Assembly: GCA_034766995.1 (NCBI GenBank)
Contig: CM068314.1
Location: 36,038,208-36,102,207, forward strand
Source: Acanthacorydalis orientalis
Taxonomy: Eukaryota; Arthropoda; Insecta; Megaloptera; Corydalidae
Length of the DNA: 64,000 bases
Reading direction: 5' to 3'
In this document: piece by piece, positions 13,619 through 26,124 of the stretch
Layout: each line of letters opens with the position of its first letter
How positions within the stretch are numbered: position 1 is the stretch's first letter
Notes under the pieces: generated by a model
What the model saw: only the letters and a program-made list of their open reading frames with translations
Databases searched by the model: none
Told to the model about the DNA's origin: nothing
Translations under genes and position numbers: made by a program

Positions 13619-14884
13619 TACAATTTTTTCCAATAGGGACGTAATTTTTAAGAGGTTACATTTCACAGATGTCAAACTGACAACTGTATTTTTTTTACAT
13701 TTGTCAAGTTTTGACACTGCCATTGAGTTATGGGTTTATATAAAACAAAACAACAGATTGAAATAATACAATTGTATTATGAAAATGGTCGTTCTATAAA
13801 AAATACATTTTGTAAAGAACTCGATATTTATTCTCGACATTCTAGTCTATCTGAATCAACAATTCTTCGATTAGTGAGTAAATTTGAACAGAGTTGTTCA
13901 GTTATAAAAATACCAACAGGTGTTCTTAGTTCTCGTTCTGAAATAAATATTGACCTGGTTCATGGAAGTATATCGGAAGAGCCAGGAATGTTTATTCCAC
14001 GACGTTCACACTGAACCTTTCACAGACGATCCCATGGCGTATTTTGCATGAGGATTTATTGCTGAAGGATTATAAGGTTCAATTAGTACAAGATTTGAAG
14101 CTAGCAGACCATTCACTGGATCAAAGATTTGTTAACTGGATACTGGAACAAGAGTTTTTCTGAAAAAGTCCTCTTTAGCGAAGAGGCTCATTTCGAACTC
14201 TCTAGCTATATTAACATGCAAAACTGTCGAATCTAAGATGAAGTAAATCCGAGTGATCGTCGAGAAGCCAATGCATACAGAAAGTGATTGTGCGCACTTT
14301 GGTCCAGTGGAGTCATCGATCCTTACTTTTTTGAAAATCAAACTGGTAAAGCGATTATTGCAAATGGACAATGATGCCCGAACATAATAACCATTTTTTT
14401 TGTGGTCAGAATTGTATATTAATCTGGATGACATGTGCTTCACGCAGGGCGGTGCAAGAAGCTACACAGCTGGTGATATAATTGATTTATTGACAACGAA
14501 ATTTCCTGGTCGCATTATTTCCAGAAATGGAGACATTAACTTGTCACCGAGATCCTGAGATTTAACTCCATTGGACTACTTTTTTTGAAGTCACGTTAAA
14601 GGACAGATGTACGACAATAATCCTAAAATAATTTCCGATCTAGAAGATGAACTCGGAAGAGTAATTGCTGAGATAGAGTCCACCAGTTGTGTAAGGATGT
14701 TACTGAAAATGTTAACGAAAGAATGGTCATTTGTAAGAAAGCACGTGGCAGTTACACTATATTATTTTTATTTATAAATGGCATACTCCCGACTATTATT
14801 TAGAATAAAGAAACCTGAAATTTCAGCGGAAATTCGGTGTTTTATTTCCAATTAAAAAAATGCGTCCTTATTGGAAAACCTGTA
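13619..14884 (+). mobile_element. End-to-end Tc1/mariner element, inactive
   Basis: The element is bounded by terminal inverted repeats of about 23 bp: TACAATTTTTTCCAATAGG at the left and, reverse-complemented, TACAGGTTTTCCAATAAGG at the right (14862-14884), each starting at a TA dinucleotide. The length of 1266 bp is that of a complete mariner-type element. It carries one broken transposase gene (13730-14777). It lies within the presumed Syx1A intron, immediately after an AT microsatellite at 13491-13560. Confidence 0.85.
13730..14777 (+). pseudogene. Mariner-type transposase pseudogene (DDxD, 41-residue spacing)
   Basis: The N-terminal reading frame (13730-14014, MGLYKTKQQIEIIQLYYENG) resembles the DNA-binding domain of Tc1/mariner transposases annotated in ants and flies. 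Further frames continue through LFSEEAHFELSSY (first catalytic site, usually SDEAHF, with D replaced by E), TQGGARSYTA (second site, usually QQDGA, with D replaced by G) and RS*DLTPLDYFF (third site, retaining D and interrupted by a stop). Forty-one residues separate the second and third catalytic positions, which suggests a DD41D-type subfamily. At least two frameshifts and several stops are present. Two of three catalytic acids are changed, so it cannot be active. Confidence 0.85.
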
Positions 14885-15732
14885 CATGTATGTATTATGT
14901 ATGATTAATAGTGCTTATCTGATTGAAAATAATAGTACAACAATAGAAATATAACTTTTATCATCAAAGGAATTCAGAAATAAAGGAGGAGATTAATTTC
15001 AACTTATCTATCATAATTATTTACAACTAAAATATGATTGTAAATATATCTTTTTGTACATGTTTATATTCTTATCATAGCTCTTCAGGTGACAAAATAA
15101 TGTTCATGTGATGACTTGTGAAGATAACTACTTTAACTAAACACTATTGTGACATTGAGTAAAATGCAGATAAAACGAAAACTTTTATGCTGTATATATT
15201 ACATATATTTCTAATATCAAGTTGGAACAGTGAAAACAGTACTTTAACTAAATTTTTATTTTTTTTTTGAAAAAAAACAATTCTCAATTTACCTTTTAAC
15301 TTTAAATATACTAATCACTAATCATCACCTTTCAAAGGTATTCTTTTCAATAAATAATTTCTTCTGCATTAAACCTCACTATAATTCGTTATTTATATAA
15401 AACGTTATTTTAAAAACACATTTATATTTTTTCCAGATATATATGTGTATATATATATATATATATATCAAACTGAAGAAACATTAACATTTGGTAAATT
15501 GAACACGTTCATACGAAACACGCATTTATATTACCTAAAAACGCTCCATTTTGGTCACATTTATAACATATAAGGATAAAAATCAATACTGTCATCAAAG
15601 GTCATCGAACCTACGATCAACGGATTAAAGTATTTTATTTTCTATACGAGGGTTTCTTAAATAGCTAAACAAAATAATACTGAAACAAAGGAAAGGCATG
15701 CATGCATCCATACATACATAACGACACACATT

Positions 15733-15849
<117 letters not shown>

Positions 15850-16226
15850 GGAAGTAAGAGCCTGGATAAAAATTGCTCGATTTACAGTAAGAAAATATAA
15901 TGTATTTTTTTGTTACAAATGACTGTAACTGTTCTGTAGTTTTCTACTTTAATATTTAGTATGCCTAGGCGAGTTCAACAGTAAAGCGTTATGCTCCTTG
16001 ACGCCATTATGTCTAGACATGTGTAAGGGAGGGCGAATTTGTTGTCTCCATGTTAACAAAAGCATAGAAAAATACGTGAAATTTTCTGACTTGTTCTATT
16101 TGGGGAAACACAATGATTTGTTTTATTGTTACCATTATTTTGATATGAGAATGTTTACAAGTTGCACGAGAACTACTACATAAACATAAAAGTGGAAGGA
16201 GCCAATTATTTATGTATATATATATA

Positions 16227-16264
<38 letters not shown>

Positions 16265-16792
16265 AGTTTTCATTCATTTCATTTATGAAAAGTTCACATA
16301 TATTTCTTGTAATTCACTAGTTTCGCACAATTATGTAAGAAATTGTTTATATACGATATCTGACGTATACTTATTGTCTTTTGCAAACAATTTTATTATA
16401 AAAGAAGTGAATTAGGTACAATAATACGATAAGTAAGTTGATAATGAAGCTATATACTTTTGTTTAGTAAAATATTTTGAAGTACAAAAAGTCAATAAAT
16501 CAACAAATGTATCTATTTTTAGTTATAAAAAGTAAATTGCATTTATTTTAAAAAAGACAGAAATAAAAACGTGCAAATAAGTTCGATCATAAAAAGGTCT
16601 GTTACATCAGAGTACGTGAAGAAGGAACCTGAGCTTGTTAAACTTTTATAAGTGAAAAAATTCTTCTACAAGTTTTTTGCGCTTCCGGCACAGGACGAGA
16701 GAAATACAAAAAGAACTCGAAACAGGACAGACACATCTGTTGCGGACACAACTGGCGAACAGAACGGAAAAGCAAAAAAATACATACATACT

Positions 16793-16817
16793 ATATATAT
16801 ATATATATATATATACA

Positions 16818-16880
<63 letters not shown>

Positions 16881-16895
16881 ATATATATATATATA
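16793..16895. repeat. Compound AT/GT microsatellite
   Basis: AT runs interrupted by ATGTGTGTGT and ACATGT, followed by an AC run to about 16911. Confidence 0.85.
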
Positions 16896-17099
16896 CTCAC
16901 ACACACACACACGATTAGAGAATAAAGTTGGGATGAGTAAGAGACTATGACTGTGAAAACCCCAGAAAGTTTTGGCGAAAGATTGATCTTTTGGTGGTAT
17001 ATATTAGATATTTTACGATCTTTGTCATCACGTTTTTCCATTGCTACGTGCTATAGTTTTTGTTGTAAAATTACGGCTGTCTTTAACAAATTGAAATAA

Positions 17100-17142
<43 letters not shown>

Positions 17143-18102
17143 CGAAAAAAAATGTTTTAATATATTAATACAATTTTTCACATGATCATTTTTAGGAGTT
17201 TATTTAAAAAGAAAAAATATAGTGAAAAGAAATACAACAGAAATATTTTAAAAAAATATTGAATAAAAAATTGAATCAAATTTTAATTATGAAGAAAATT
17301 ATTTATGTAACTAGAAGAAAAAAGAATACATGTTAATAGAAAATGTAATTATTTCAGCACTTTTTATATTGTTATTTTTATTGGCACGATGCAAATTCTA
17401 ATATTCTTTTAAAATACATTTCAGATTAGAAATTTTCTTATAATAACATTTGTTCAGTATTTTAATACGTCGAATGCAAATAAAATACAAAAGATTACAA
17501 TGACAACAATTCATTTTTCATTGCTATGTGACGTTGGGAATATATTATTAAAAAAATATTTTAATAATAAATTAGAAATCTAAGTTTAATGGACTGAATG
17601 TGTGTATATAAGAAAAATAGAATTAGAGAATGACTGCATATAACAATTACATCTATCTAAATTTCACATAAAACGTCAAAAATGTATATTTTAAGAAGAT
17701 AAGCAATCATATTTATTCACTATTGTAGATTTAATTAAACAACATAAGAGAAAAACATATTTAACACCGAGAGTATGAAACTGACACAATTAACCTTCTA
17801 ATTAAAACGGCAAGAGTCTTCAGTAAGAGAACGTGAAACAATTATTTCAAGAACACTCTGTGACTAACAATCATTAGTGTCGAATATGTTAGATCTTTTA
17901 ACGAAACGCATTACGACATTAATAAATACTAAACAGTCATTGCTCAGATCGAACTGACATCATATTCAAAGAAAAATATGAATAAGTAATGAATCTTTCA
18001 AACCATTATTCAATTAGTTACCTACATGATTATCATCTGAGATTGAAATTCTCAAGAAATAATTTCTGTGAATTGACATCAGACAACAAATAAAGACCAA
18101 GA

Positions 18103-18162
<60 letters not shown>

Positions 18163-19779
18163 GTAATAGAAGTTAAAGTTAGTTATAACGAATTCTGAAA
18201 AACCAATTAAATTTTCTAGTAATAAACGTTACTCATTACATTTATGATAGATACATTCCATATACATTATTATCTTTCTTTACATAAAGACTAATAATTA
18301 AAAGTTATTTTAAAAAGTGATACACATAAATAACAAATAAGCATAAAAAAGCAAAAACCATACATGCTTTTTTAACATACAAACATACATTTTAATAAAT
18401 ACAAGGGCGTTTATCCTATTTTGTCTGATACAATAGGTTTTAGCACCAATTAGTCGCAAAGTAAAATTATTCAGGATGTTCCACTTTATTCAGTATATCA
18501 AGAAATGAGTTTGTTATAAAATTGACAGTCTATATGAAAATATCCATGGAACAAAAATTTATGTAAACATTTGTACCTATAGCCGTAGTTATTGCATCCA
18601 TGCTCGCTGTAAGCAAATTATATTATATATATATACGCACACACACAGAACAGTAGTTTTATAATAATATTAAACAAATTGTATTTTAATAAACGTTGTC
18701 GGTGAAAATTTAAAGTATGGTTATTATGACAAATGATATGTTTTAGTTAATTTTATGAAATTTTGTAATACGGACGACATTTATGTATATAAGTGGCTGG
18801 ATGATGTAGGTATGTATGAGACAAAAGATAAGTAAAAAAAGCGACATGTGAAAACTTTATTAAAAATTCCATGTGATAAAATATAACTCAGACGTCAACC
18901 ATCCGCTAAAGTGTGTGTATGTCGTCCGAGTCTCTTCCTTCCTTTCTGTCATCCTCAGCAAGAACTCGCTTGTAATATACGCGTATATACCAGGGAATTC
19001 AAGCAGACTTTAATGGGATTAAGGCAGTAGCAAACCGGGAGTATGTCGAGGTTTAAGACCCAAGAACAATAAAACTGGTATGCCGCATACCAACAATTTA
19101 ACAACTGACTATTCGTGAATGATGTATGAAGGCTTGTCGAGCAGATTTTTTTGAACTTTGACGAAACGAACAAAAATGAAAAAATAATACAAAAAAATAA
19201 TTTATAGCAATATTTTGACATATATTTTATTTAATTTCTAATAAAGTAAATGAGATATCAAAATGGATTGTTGTTTAATTTAACTTGGTACTCTAATATG
19301 TTTAATTTTTGTTTACAACGTCAAGTACTTGTTCAATGTATCTATAAAAAAAATATATATAAGGGTACTATAAATGGTTATTATAAGAGATTATATAAAC
19401 ATATACTATTTTATATTTTTATATACAAGACAGAATACTGAGAAGAAAAAATAAATTATACAAATAACATTTAAAATCTATAAACTGATTTTATACCATA
19501 TTTAAACCGTTTTCAACACTAAACCAGATCATTTAACATGAGTGGAACAAAATATCCTATGAATATTTTAAATGGTATGGTATTATTAAAATAAATATAG
19601 TTATTATAAAATACTATTATTAATGTCAATCAAATTCTAAAATAATCACACGTATGTTGTCCACGAGCCCTTAAACGCTAAATAATTAACTAACCTAAAT
19701 ATATGGCGATGTAATTAAAAATCTAACTATAAAGAGAGATGTGATTCAATATTAGACATTTTTGCAAAAACAATTTTAG

Positions 19780-19844
<65 letters not shown>

Positions 19845-20356
19845 TAGAGGTATTCTAAATTAAACGTTCCTTTACTTTATACACAAAATTACAGAAGAGA
19901 ATGCGAATGACGGGTATATTAATTGTTAAAACATTCATAGCTTACCACTTCTGTTTTAAAAAATTAAGGGAAATTGGATATCGCTTTCAGAACTGAAACA
20001 TTTTTATAACTAAAATAATAAGAGTTCCAAGGAGAAGACAAAACTACAAACTGGACTTAATTACAAATCGGGTGAGATACTAATCCGGGGATTTTCCTAG
20101 TCAAATCTGATTATGTTACATCCAATAACATCATCACTGAATTTATGAAATTGAATGAGAATTAAAATTTTCTCTTACAAATTATTTAATACTTCATATA
20201 TTAGTATTACATATAGCGTAAAAAATCTTTGAGTCAAATATTCATTATACCTTCTTATGATTACTCAACTTCAAGTAAATCGAAAATGACTACTTAAATA
20301 TCCAATATTTTTTATTCCCTCTTTCTTTTTCTCTCTCTCTCTCTCCCGCAAATCTA

Positions 20357-20392
<36 letters not shown>

Positions 20393-20648
20393 TTAAATAA
20401 ATACATTTGCAATATTTTAAATTATATCTATTCATCATTATAACTAATTCGGTAATGCTGAATTTATTTCCTTTCTTCAGTGGAATTTCCCACACAGTCA
20501 CCAAAAAATATATTATTGATTTTATTAACACATTTTGGCTTTGCGAAAAATGGAATCAGTGAATGGTACATAAGTTCGTGTGTAAACCTCAGTAAAATAA
20601 TAACATGTTTAACATGCTATAAAGTATATCACCTCACCTAACACACAA

Positions 20649-20720
<72 letters not shown>

Positions 20721-21173
20721 CAAAAACGGGGAGAATAAGATTTGCATACGTGTAAATGTATATATGTACGTACATACGATACGTATTTTGCTGTAAATAT
20801 TCAAAGATACAACGAATATATGTTAAGCAAATAACAAATTTATCAACTATACACAGTAGAATTTATAAGCGGTGACCAATTTCATTTGTTTTGATGAAAA
20901 CTATATTTTTTATTATTTCTACTTCATATTAAAATAAATATTTGTACGAAAATCTTTTATGTATGTAAGTGTGTGTGTGTATGTATATATATATATATAT
21001 ATATATAAACCCATCTGTAATGTCAATTCATGGAAACATAATAATCAATAAATGACAATTAAATGATAATGGATTAGATTTCTAAAATTTAAGCGAAATG
21101 TGAATTTGTCATTTTCGTTGGTACAAATTATTTTATATTATATATGATCTTGCATCTTTTACATAGATACTTC

Positions 21174-21239
<66 letters not shown>

Positions 21240-21471
21240 TGAAATGTAACAACGTATGTACAGTATGTATTAAATGGTATTTAAACAAATAAAAAAAATA
21301 AATTTCTCATTAATTTATTTAAAACAATACATTTTCCTATCATATCTAAAAAGTGATAAATTACAATCATTGTTAAAAGTAATGTTACGATTACATATGA
21401 TTTTGTTTCAAAATACTGATAACAAAAATATAAACATATACTAAGAACTACTTATATAAATATATAAAATG

Positions 21472-21477
<6 letters not shown>

Positions 21478-21521
<44 letters not shown>

Positions 21522-21547
21522 TATATATATATATATATATAAATTAT

Positions 21548-21629
<82 letters not shown>
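21478..21629. repeat. Compound AT microsatellite with AAATT interruptions
   Basis: Blocks of AT are separated four times by AAATTATA-type interruptions, giving a higher-order, irregular repeat of about 150 bp. Confidence 0.85.
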
Positions 21630-21635
<6 letters not shown>

Positions 21636-22436
21636 TATGTATGACATTTATTGTATTTATTTTAAAATATAAATTTTGCAATTTTTTTTAAGAATGTATA
21701 AAACTAGACACCAACAAACGATATCATACCAATATCAAGATGAACTATTTTTCTGGAATTTAAATGTAATTTACATTCGTATGTAATTTATATACGTTTT
21801 TTTTTTAAAAAAAACGAAGTTCATTACATAATGAATTTTATAATACTGTACTTTTTCTGGAAATAGTGATTCGAAAATACTTTTTTGAAGAATAACTAAT
21901 TGTATGTTTTTAGACGCACTGTCACTAAAAAAATAATATAATGAATATTTGATTCCACCATACTTTGTTTAAATGTAATACATTTAAAATTTTTATAGGA
22001 TGAAAAATACTTTTTCCTATAAAAATTAATTGTATGTTCCATTTATATTAATGAAGCAGAATAAAAATTTGAGCACTTTTTGTATAAAAGTCTCCATTTT
22101 AAAATAATTTATTGTAAATAAAGTGGCACGTACAAGCACGCAATTAAAAATTATTCTTAACTGTGAGGATATAAATTATTTGTCATATAACTATGAAATT
22201 TTTTTACTAAAAAATAATCATAATTAGTGTTTTATTTAATAAAACTACATGATAACAATAATATTATTAATTAATTTCCTCTAATATACTCATACAAATA
22301 TTTTTTATTTTCTACATTACTTTTTAAATTAATAATTTATTTAAAAAGGGATATTTTTTTCTTTAATAATATTTTCAATTGAATAAGAAATGCGATGTTT
22401 TTTTAATAATTATTTTTAAAATCATTTCTATTTGTA

Positions 22437-22523
<87 letters not shown>
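22437..22523. repeat. AT microsatellite
   Basis: About 87 bp of AT with one AC interruption near 22461. Confidence 0.9.
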
Positions 22524-22528
<5 letters not shown>

Positions 22529-22686
22529 TAAGTGAAATAAAATAATTTATCATTTCACATTTTTGAGTACATGTATTTGAAAATTGTTGAAAAGACCTCA
22601 TAAAGGTGACATTTACAATTACGATCGAAGTGTATGTATATGTGTGTGTGTTTGTATGTAAGATATGTACACACACACACACACAC

Positions 22687-22729
<43 letters not shown>

Positions 22730-23143
22730 ATGAACTTACATTTTTTCGATGAAGGAAGAGACCAATGATAACAATTAATACGGTAAAAAATATTACTTTC
22801 GTATGGAAATATTATATAATTCATTCCTATCATTAAGAAAATTTCAATAAATATTTTCATTACAGTTACTGGTAAATATGTACATTTAAACTTTATCAAA
22901 AATACTATACTAACACAATAGAAATTTATTTCTATAAGAATTTAATAGATAAAATTTAATAATACATGAATTACACACAATGTAAGTAATTGTAATAATT
23001 TAACTTACAATTAGACGTTAAAATATAGAGACATGTGAATGAATTTATAGAATTTTTTTAACACTTGACACCTAATATAAAAATGCACCTCCCCAAAATT
23101 TTACAATTAAAACTGCTGAAAAAATACCGTACACATAACTAAC

Positions 23144-23253
23144 CTCAGCGAAAAATTCATCCATGAAGCCATCTCTGCCTTCCACATTGACAGAGACATC
23201 ATCCGGCCCAACATCATCATCATCACTCTGGGCCTAAAAAATAGAATTTATAA

Positions 23254-23294
<41 letters not shown>

Positions 23295-24072
23295 CACTTA
23301 ATACAATTATTTTTTATACCTACACTATAAACTTTTCATAAGGTCACTTATTATAAAATAACCAGACTTTCAATTCAAGTAAATTAATTCTCGTTGTTAT
23401 ACAAACTAACAAGTTCTGACAAAACATCTTTGACTTTATGTACAATATGGACTTATATAATTTTATACTTTCTAATATAGTGTGCATAATAAGCATATTT
23501 AGTACTAATATGTGAAGCAGTAAGGTAAACACTGCGAACAACTTGGTATTATATTTTAATTATAATTTGAATAAAAATATGGCAATATGTGTACAAAATT
23601 AATAAGTAATAATTAATAAGAACTGTTTAATGAATATAAAAGAAAAAAAATTGTAGGCCATTAGTCCAAGTGAAAAATTTGCTAATATTTGACATGTAAT
23701 TTTAAGTACATATGTATTCTTGATACTGAGAAATATTTTAAGCATGTGACATTATAAAAAAAATGAAATAATTTAATCTTAAAGGGGTGGGGCCTTTCAA
23801 GAATTATATGAATGACATTTAACACTGTCAATTACTTAACCTTTAAAGACAATTGTTATATAGCATTCATATTGAAAAATAAATATTTATGGACACTTCA
23901 CAATCGTGTCATCTGTCGAATTTTCATGTACATTATACAAACATAATTTATCAATTCTCTTGATGGTGGTTAAAACAAACTAAGAGACATTAAATGTATC
24001 AACATGTTTGAACCCTCTGGTATAAAACTTCAAACTTACCGCTACGAGGGCAGCTAATCTGTCCTTCGTCAT
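23144..24072 (-). CDS. Syx1A: Syntaxin 1A, first two coding exons (partial)
   Basis: Two minus-strand exons encode the N-terminus of the plasma-membrane t-SNARE syntaxin 1A, which pairs with SNAP-25 and synaptobrevin in synaptic vesicle fusion. Exon 1 (24040-24072) reads MTKDRLAALVA and ends at a GTAAGT donor. Exon 2 (23144-23233) follows a TTTTTTAG acceptor, encodes 30 residues starting AQSDDDDVGPDD and ending DGFMDEFFAE, and ends at a GTTAGT donor. Both exons are whole codons, so the reading frame is continuous for 41 residues. Drosophila syntaxin 1A, as I recall it, starts MTKDRLAALHAAQSDDEE and continues to MDDFFAQVEEIR, which fits. The Habc helices, SNARE motif and membrane anchor are absent: I found no exon 3 (expected to start near VEEIR) between 1 and 23143, so the rest probably lies beyond the window start. 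The gene is head-to-head with Ran. Confidence 0.9.
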
Positions 24073-24440
24073 CTTCTAGCAGTTGAAGTCACACACTGTG
24101 ATTCTGCCCGATTTTATATAAAAATCCCATTCAAAACTTTTACACGGAACGGCACTAAAACTAAGGAACGGACACTACGATCATAAAAATCGATACATTC
24201 ACGACACTGCTACTTCTGCACTGCCGTCATATGAGAACGCATGCGCTTATGACGTCAACAGATGTCGTCATTTATATTCTGAATTTATGAAAATAATAGT
24301 TTAAAATTAAAAATCTAGACAGTGGATTTTTCTAAAATAAGTTTCCTACAAATTATATTGAATTTAAAAATTTGTAAAACAAAAAATATTCTTTAATTCT
24401 TCAGTATTTGTGTATCAACGAATCCGGTGACCGTTTGAAC
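24073..24440. promoter_or_regulatory. Divergent Syx1A / Ran promoter region
   Basis: This segment separates the Syx1A start codon (24072, minus) from the presumed first exon of Ran (about 24440-24493, plus). It is visibly less AT-rich than its surroundings. It holds a perfect cAMP-response palindrome TGACGTCA at 24250-24257, an NRF-1-like core GCATGCGC at 24239-24246, and AATCGATA at 24188-24195, one base from the insect DRE (TATCGATA) typical of housekeeping promoters. The 5' UTR of Syx1A must occupy part of the left side. No clear TATA box is visible for either gene. Transcription starts cannot be placed from sequence alone. Confidence 0.6.
24250..24257. promoter_or_regulatory. CRE palindrome TGACGTCA
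   Basis: A perfect 8-bp CREB/ATF consensus lies between the divergent Syx1A and Ran genes, four bases from the NRF-1-like core at 24239-24246. CRE sites close to start sites are typical of CREB-responsive promoters. Occupancy is inferred. Confidence 0.5.
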
Positions 24441-24493
24441 TACTAGTCTTCTAGAGAGAACGCCATTGTAGACCGTAACGACATTTAATCTAG
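24440..24493 (+). other. Putative non-coding first exon of Ran (5' UTR)
   Basis: The sequence CTAG|GTAAGA at 24494 is a good splice donor. A pyrimidine-rich acceptor ending TTTTTTTCAG at 24871 lies 21 bases before the Ran start codon. Together they suggest a 5' UTR intron from 24494 to 24871. The left edge of the exon (the transcription start) is a guess. Ran genes in other animals commonly have a spliced leader exon. Confidence 0.45.
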
Positions 24494-24883
24494 GTAAGAC
24501 GAATCGTCTAATTTCAGTTCAATCGGTTAATATTGTAAGTTTTACGACAGTTGGTGTAAACTATAATCATCGTATTAGTAAGTGTTGAAATTATTTTGAA
24601 GATTTCTTGTGTACTTTTTAGTATATAAAAAAAATTATTCGGTCAATGAATACCAAATTCCTATGATACGTATTTAGAGCGCCATTCCGGCTTATAAATT
24701 TGAGAATTGGGAAACGTGGTTTTTATGTTATTTTGTTAAACTGTTTATTTGACAAAATGTATGCATTCTTTTGTTTAATTATCAAAATTGTGGATTATAG
24801 GCTTTGTACTCGTATAGTAAAAGTGACCTTCAGTTCATTGGCGGACATTCAATCTACTTACTTTTTTTCAGATTTAACAATAA

Positions 24884-25605
<722 letters not shown>

Positions 25606-25965
25606 GCAAAATTTTAATCCACTTTTGTTATTGTCACAGTTCAGTTGAATTTTTTTTTGTCGAACGTTACTGGTCTTACAGTAAATACATTTAATTATTT
25701 TAAGTATACAGTTTAAAGTAACTTATTTTTTGAGCTTGAACGAGTGATAAGTATGAATATCTGGATGAGAAGCAAACTTGTGAGTTTACTATTTTTATAA
25801 CATTTAAAATTGTATGAATAATCAAAACAGATGTGAGCTAATTTTGTTAAGTTTAAAATCTAATCATTGGATAAATGTTTAATTTTTGCATTTGCTTAAA
25901 TTTAATAAGTCTGAGATATACCATTTTATAAACCATGTTAACATCATTGTAATAGCTGACATTTT

Positions 25966-25975
25966 AATAAATAAA
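25966..25975 (+). terminator. Ran poly(A) signal (two overlapping AATAAA)
   Basis: Two overlapping AATAAA hexamers about 360 bp after the Ran stop codon are the first canonical signals downstream. Cleavage would be expected near 25985-26005, which almost touches the 3' end of the opposing TUFM transcript. Confidence 0.6.
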
Positions 25976-26014
25976 TTAAAATTATCTTTTTTTAAATGAT
26001 AATTTGAATTTTAC

Positions 26015-26020
26015 TTTATT
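26015..26020 (-). terminator. TUFM poly(A) signal (AATAAA on minus strand)
   Basis: TTTATT on the plus strand is AATAAA for the minus-strand TUFM transcript, about 105 bp past its stop codon. The signal lies 40 bp from the Ran signal, so the two 3' ends meet or slightly overlap. Confidence 0.5.
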
Positions 26021-26124
26021 TTCAAAACTTAGGAAATAAAATTACAAAACTTCTTACAAATAAAGTGAATATAATTAAAACTACCTATTTAACATACACT
26101 GAAGTTACATTACAATATTTACAT

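Noticed and set aside
14132..14443. Minus-strand open frame of 103 codons
   Set aside because: It is the antisense of the transposase pseudogene, whose motifs read on the plus strand.
16652..16780. Possible LINE fragment with polar coding frame before an AT run
   Set aside because: The frame reading [16 protein letters not shown] looked non-random at first, but no reverse transcriptase or other motif extends it.
18955..19221. Minus-strand open frame of 88 codons with Cys residues
   Set aside because: The region is less AT-rich, but the translation matches no family I know and there are no flanking splice or start signals of quality.
19640..19700. Possible fourth copy of the dispersed GTTTAAGGGC motif on the minus strand
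   Set aside because: Only about 18 bases match and the GTTGACTAC and TAAGGTC parts are absent.
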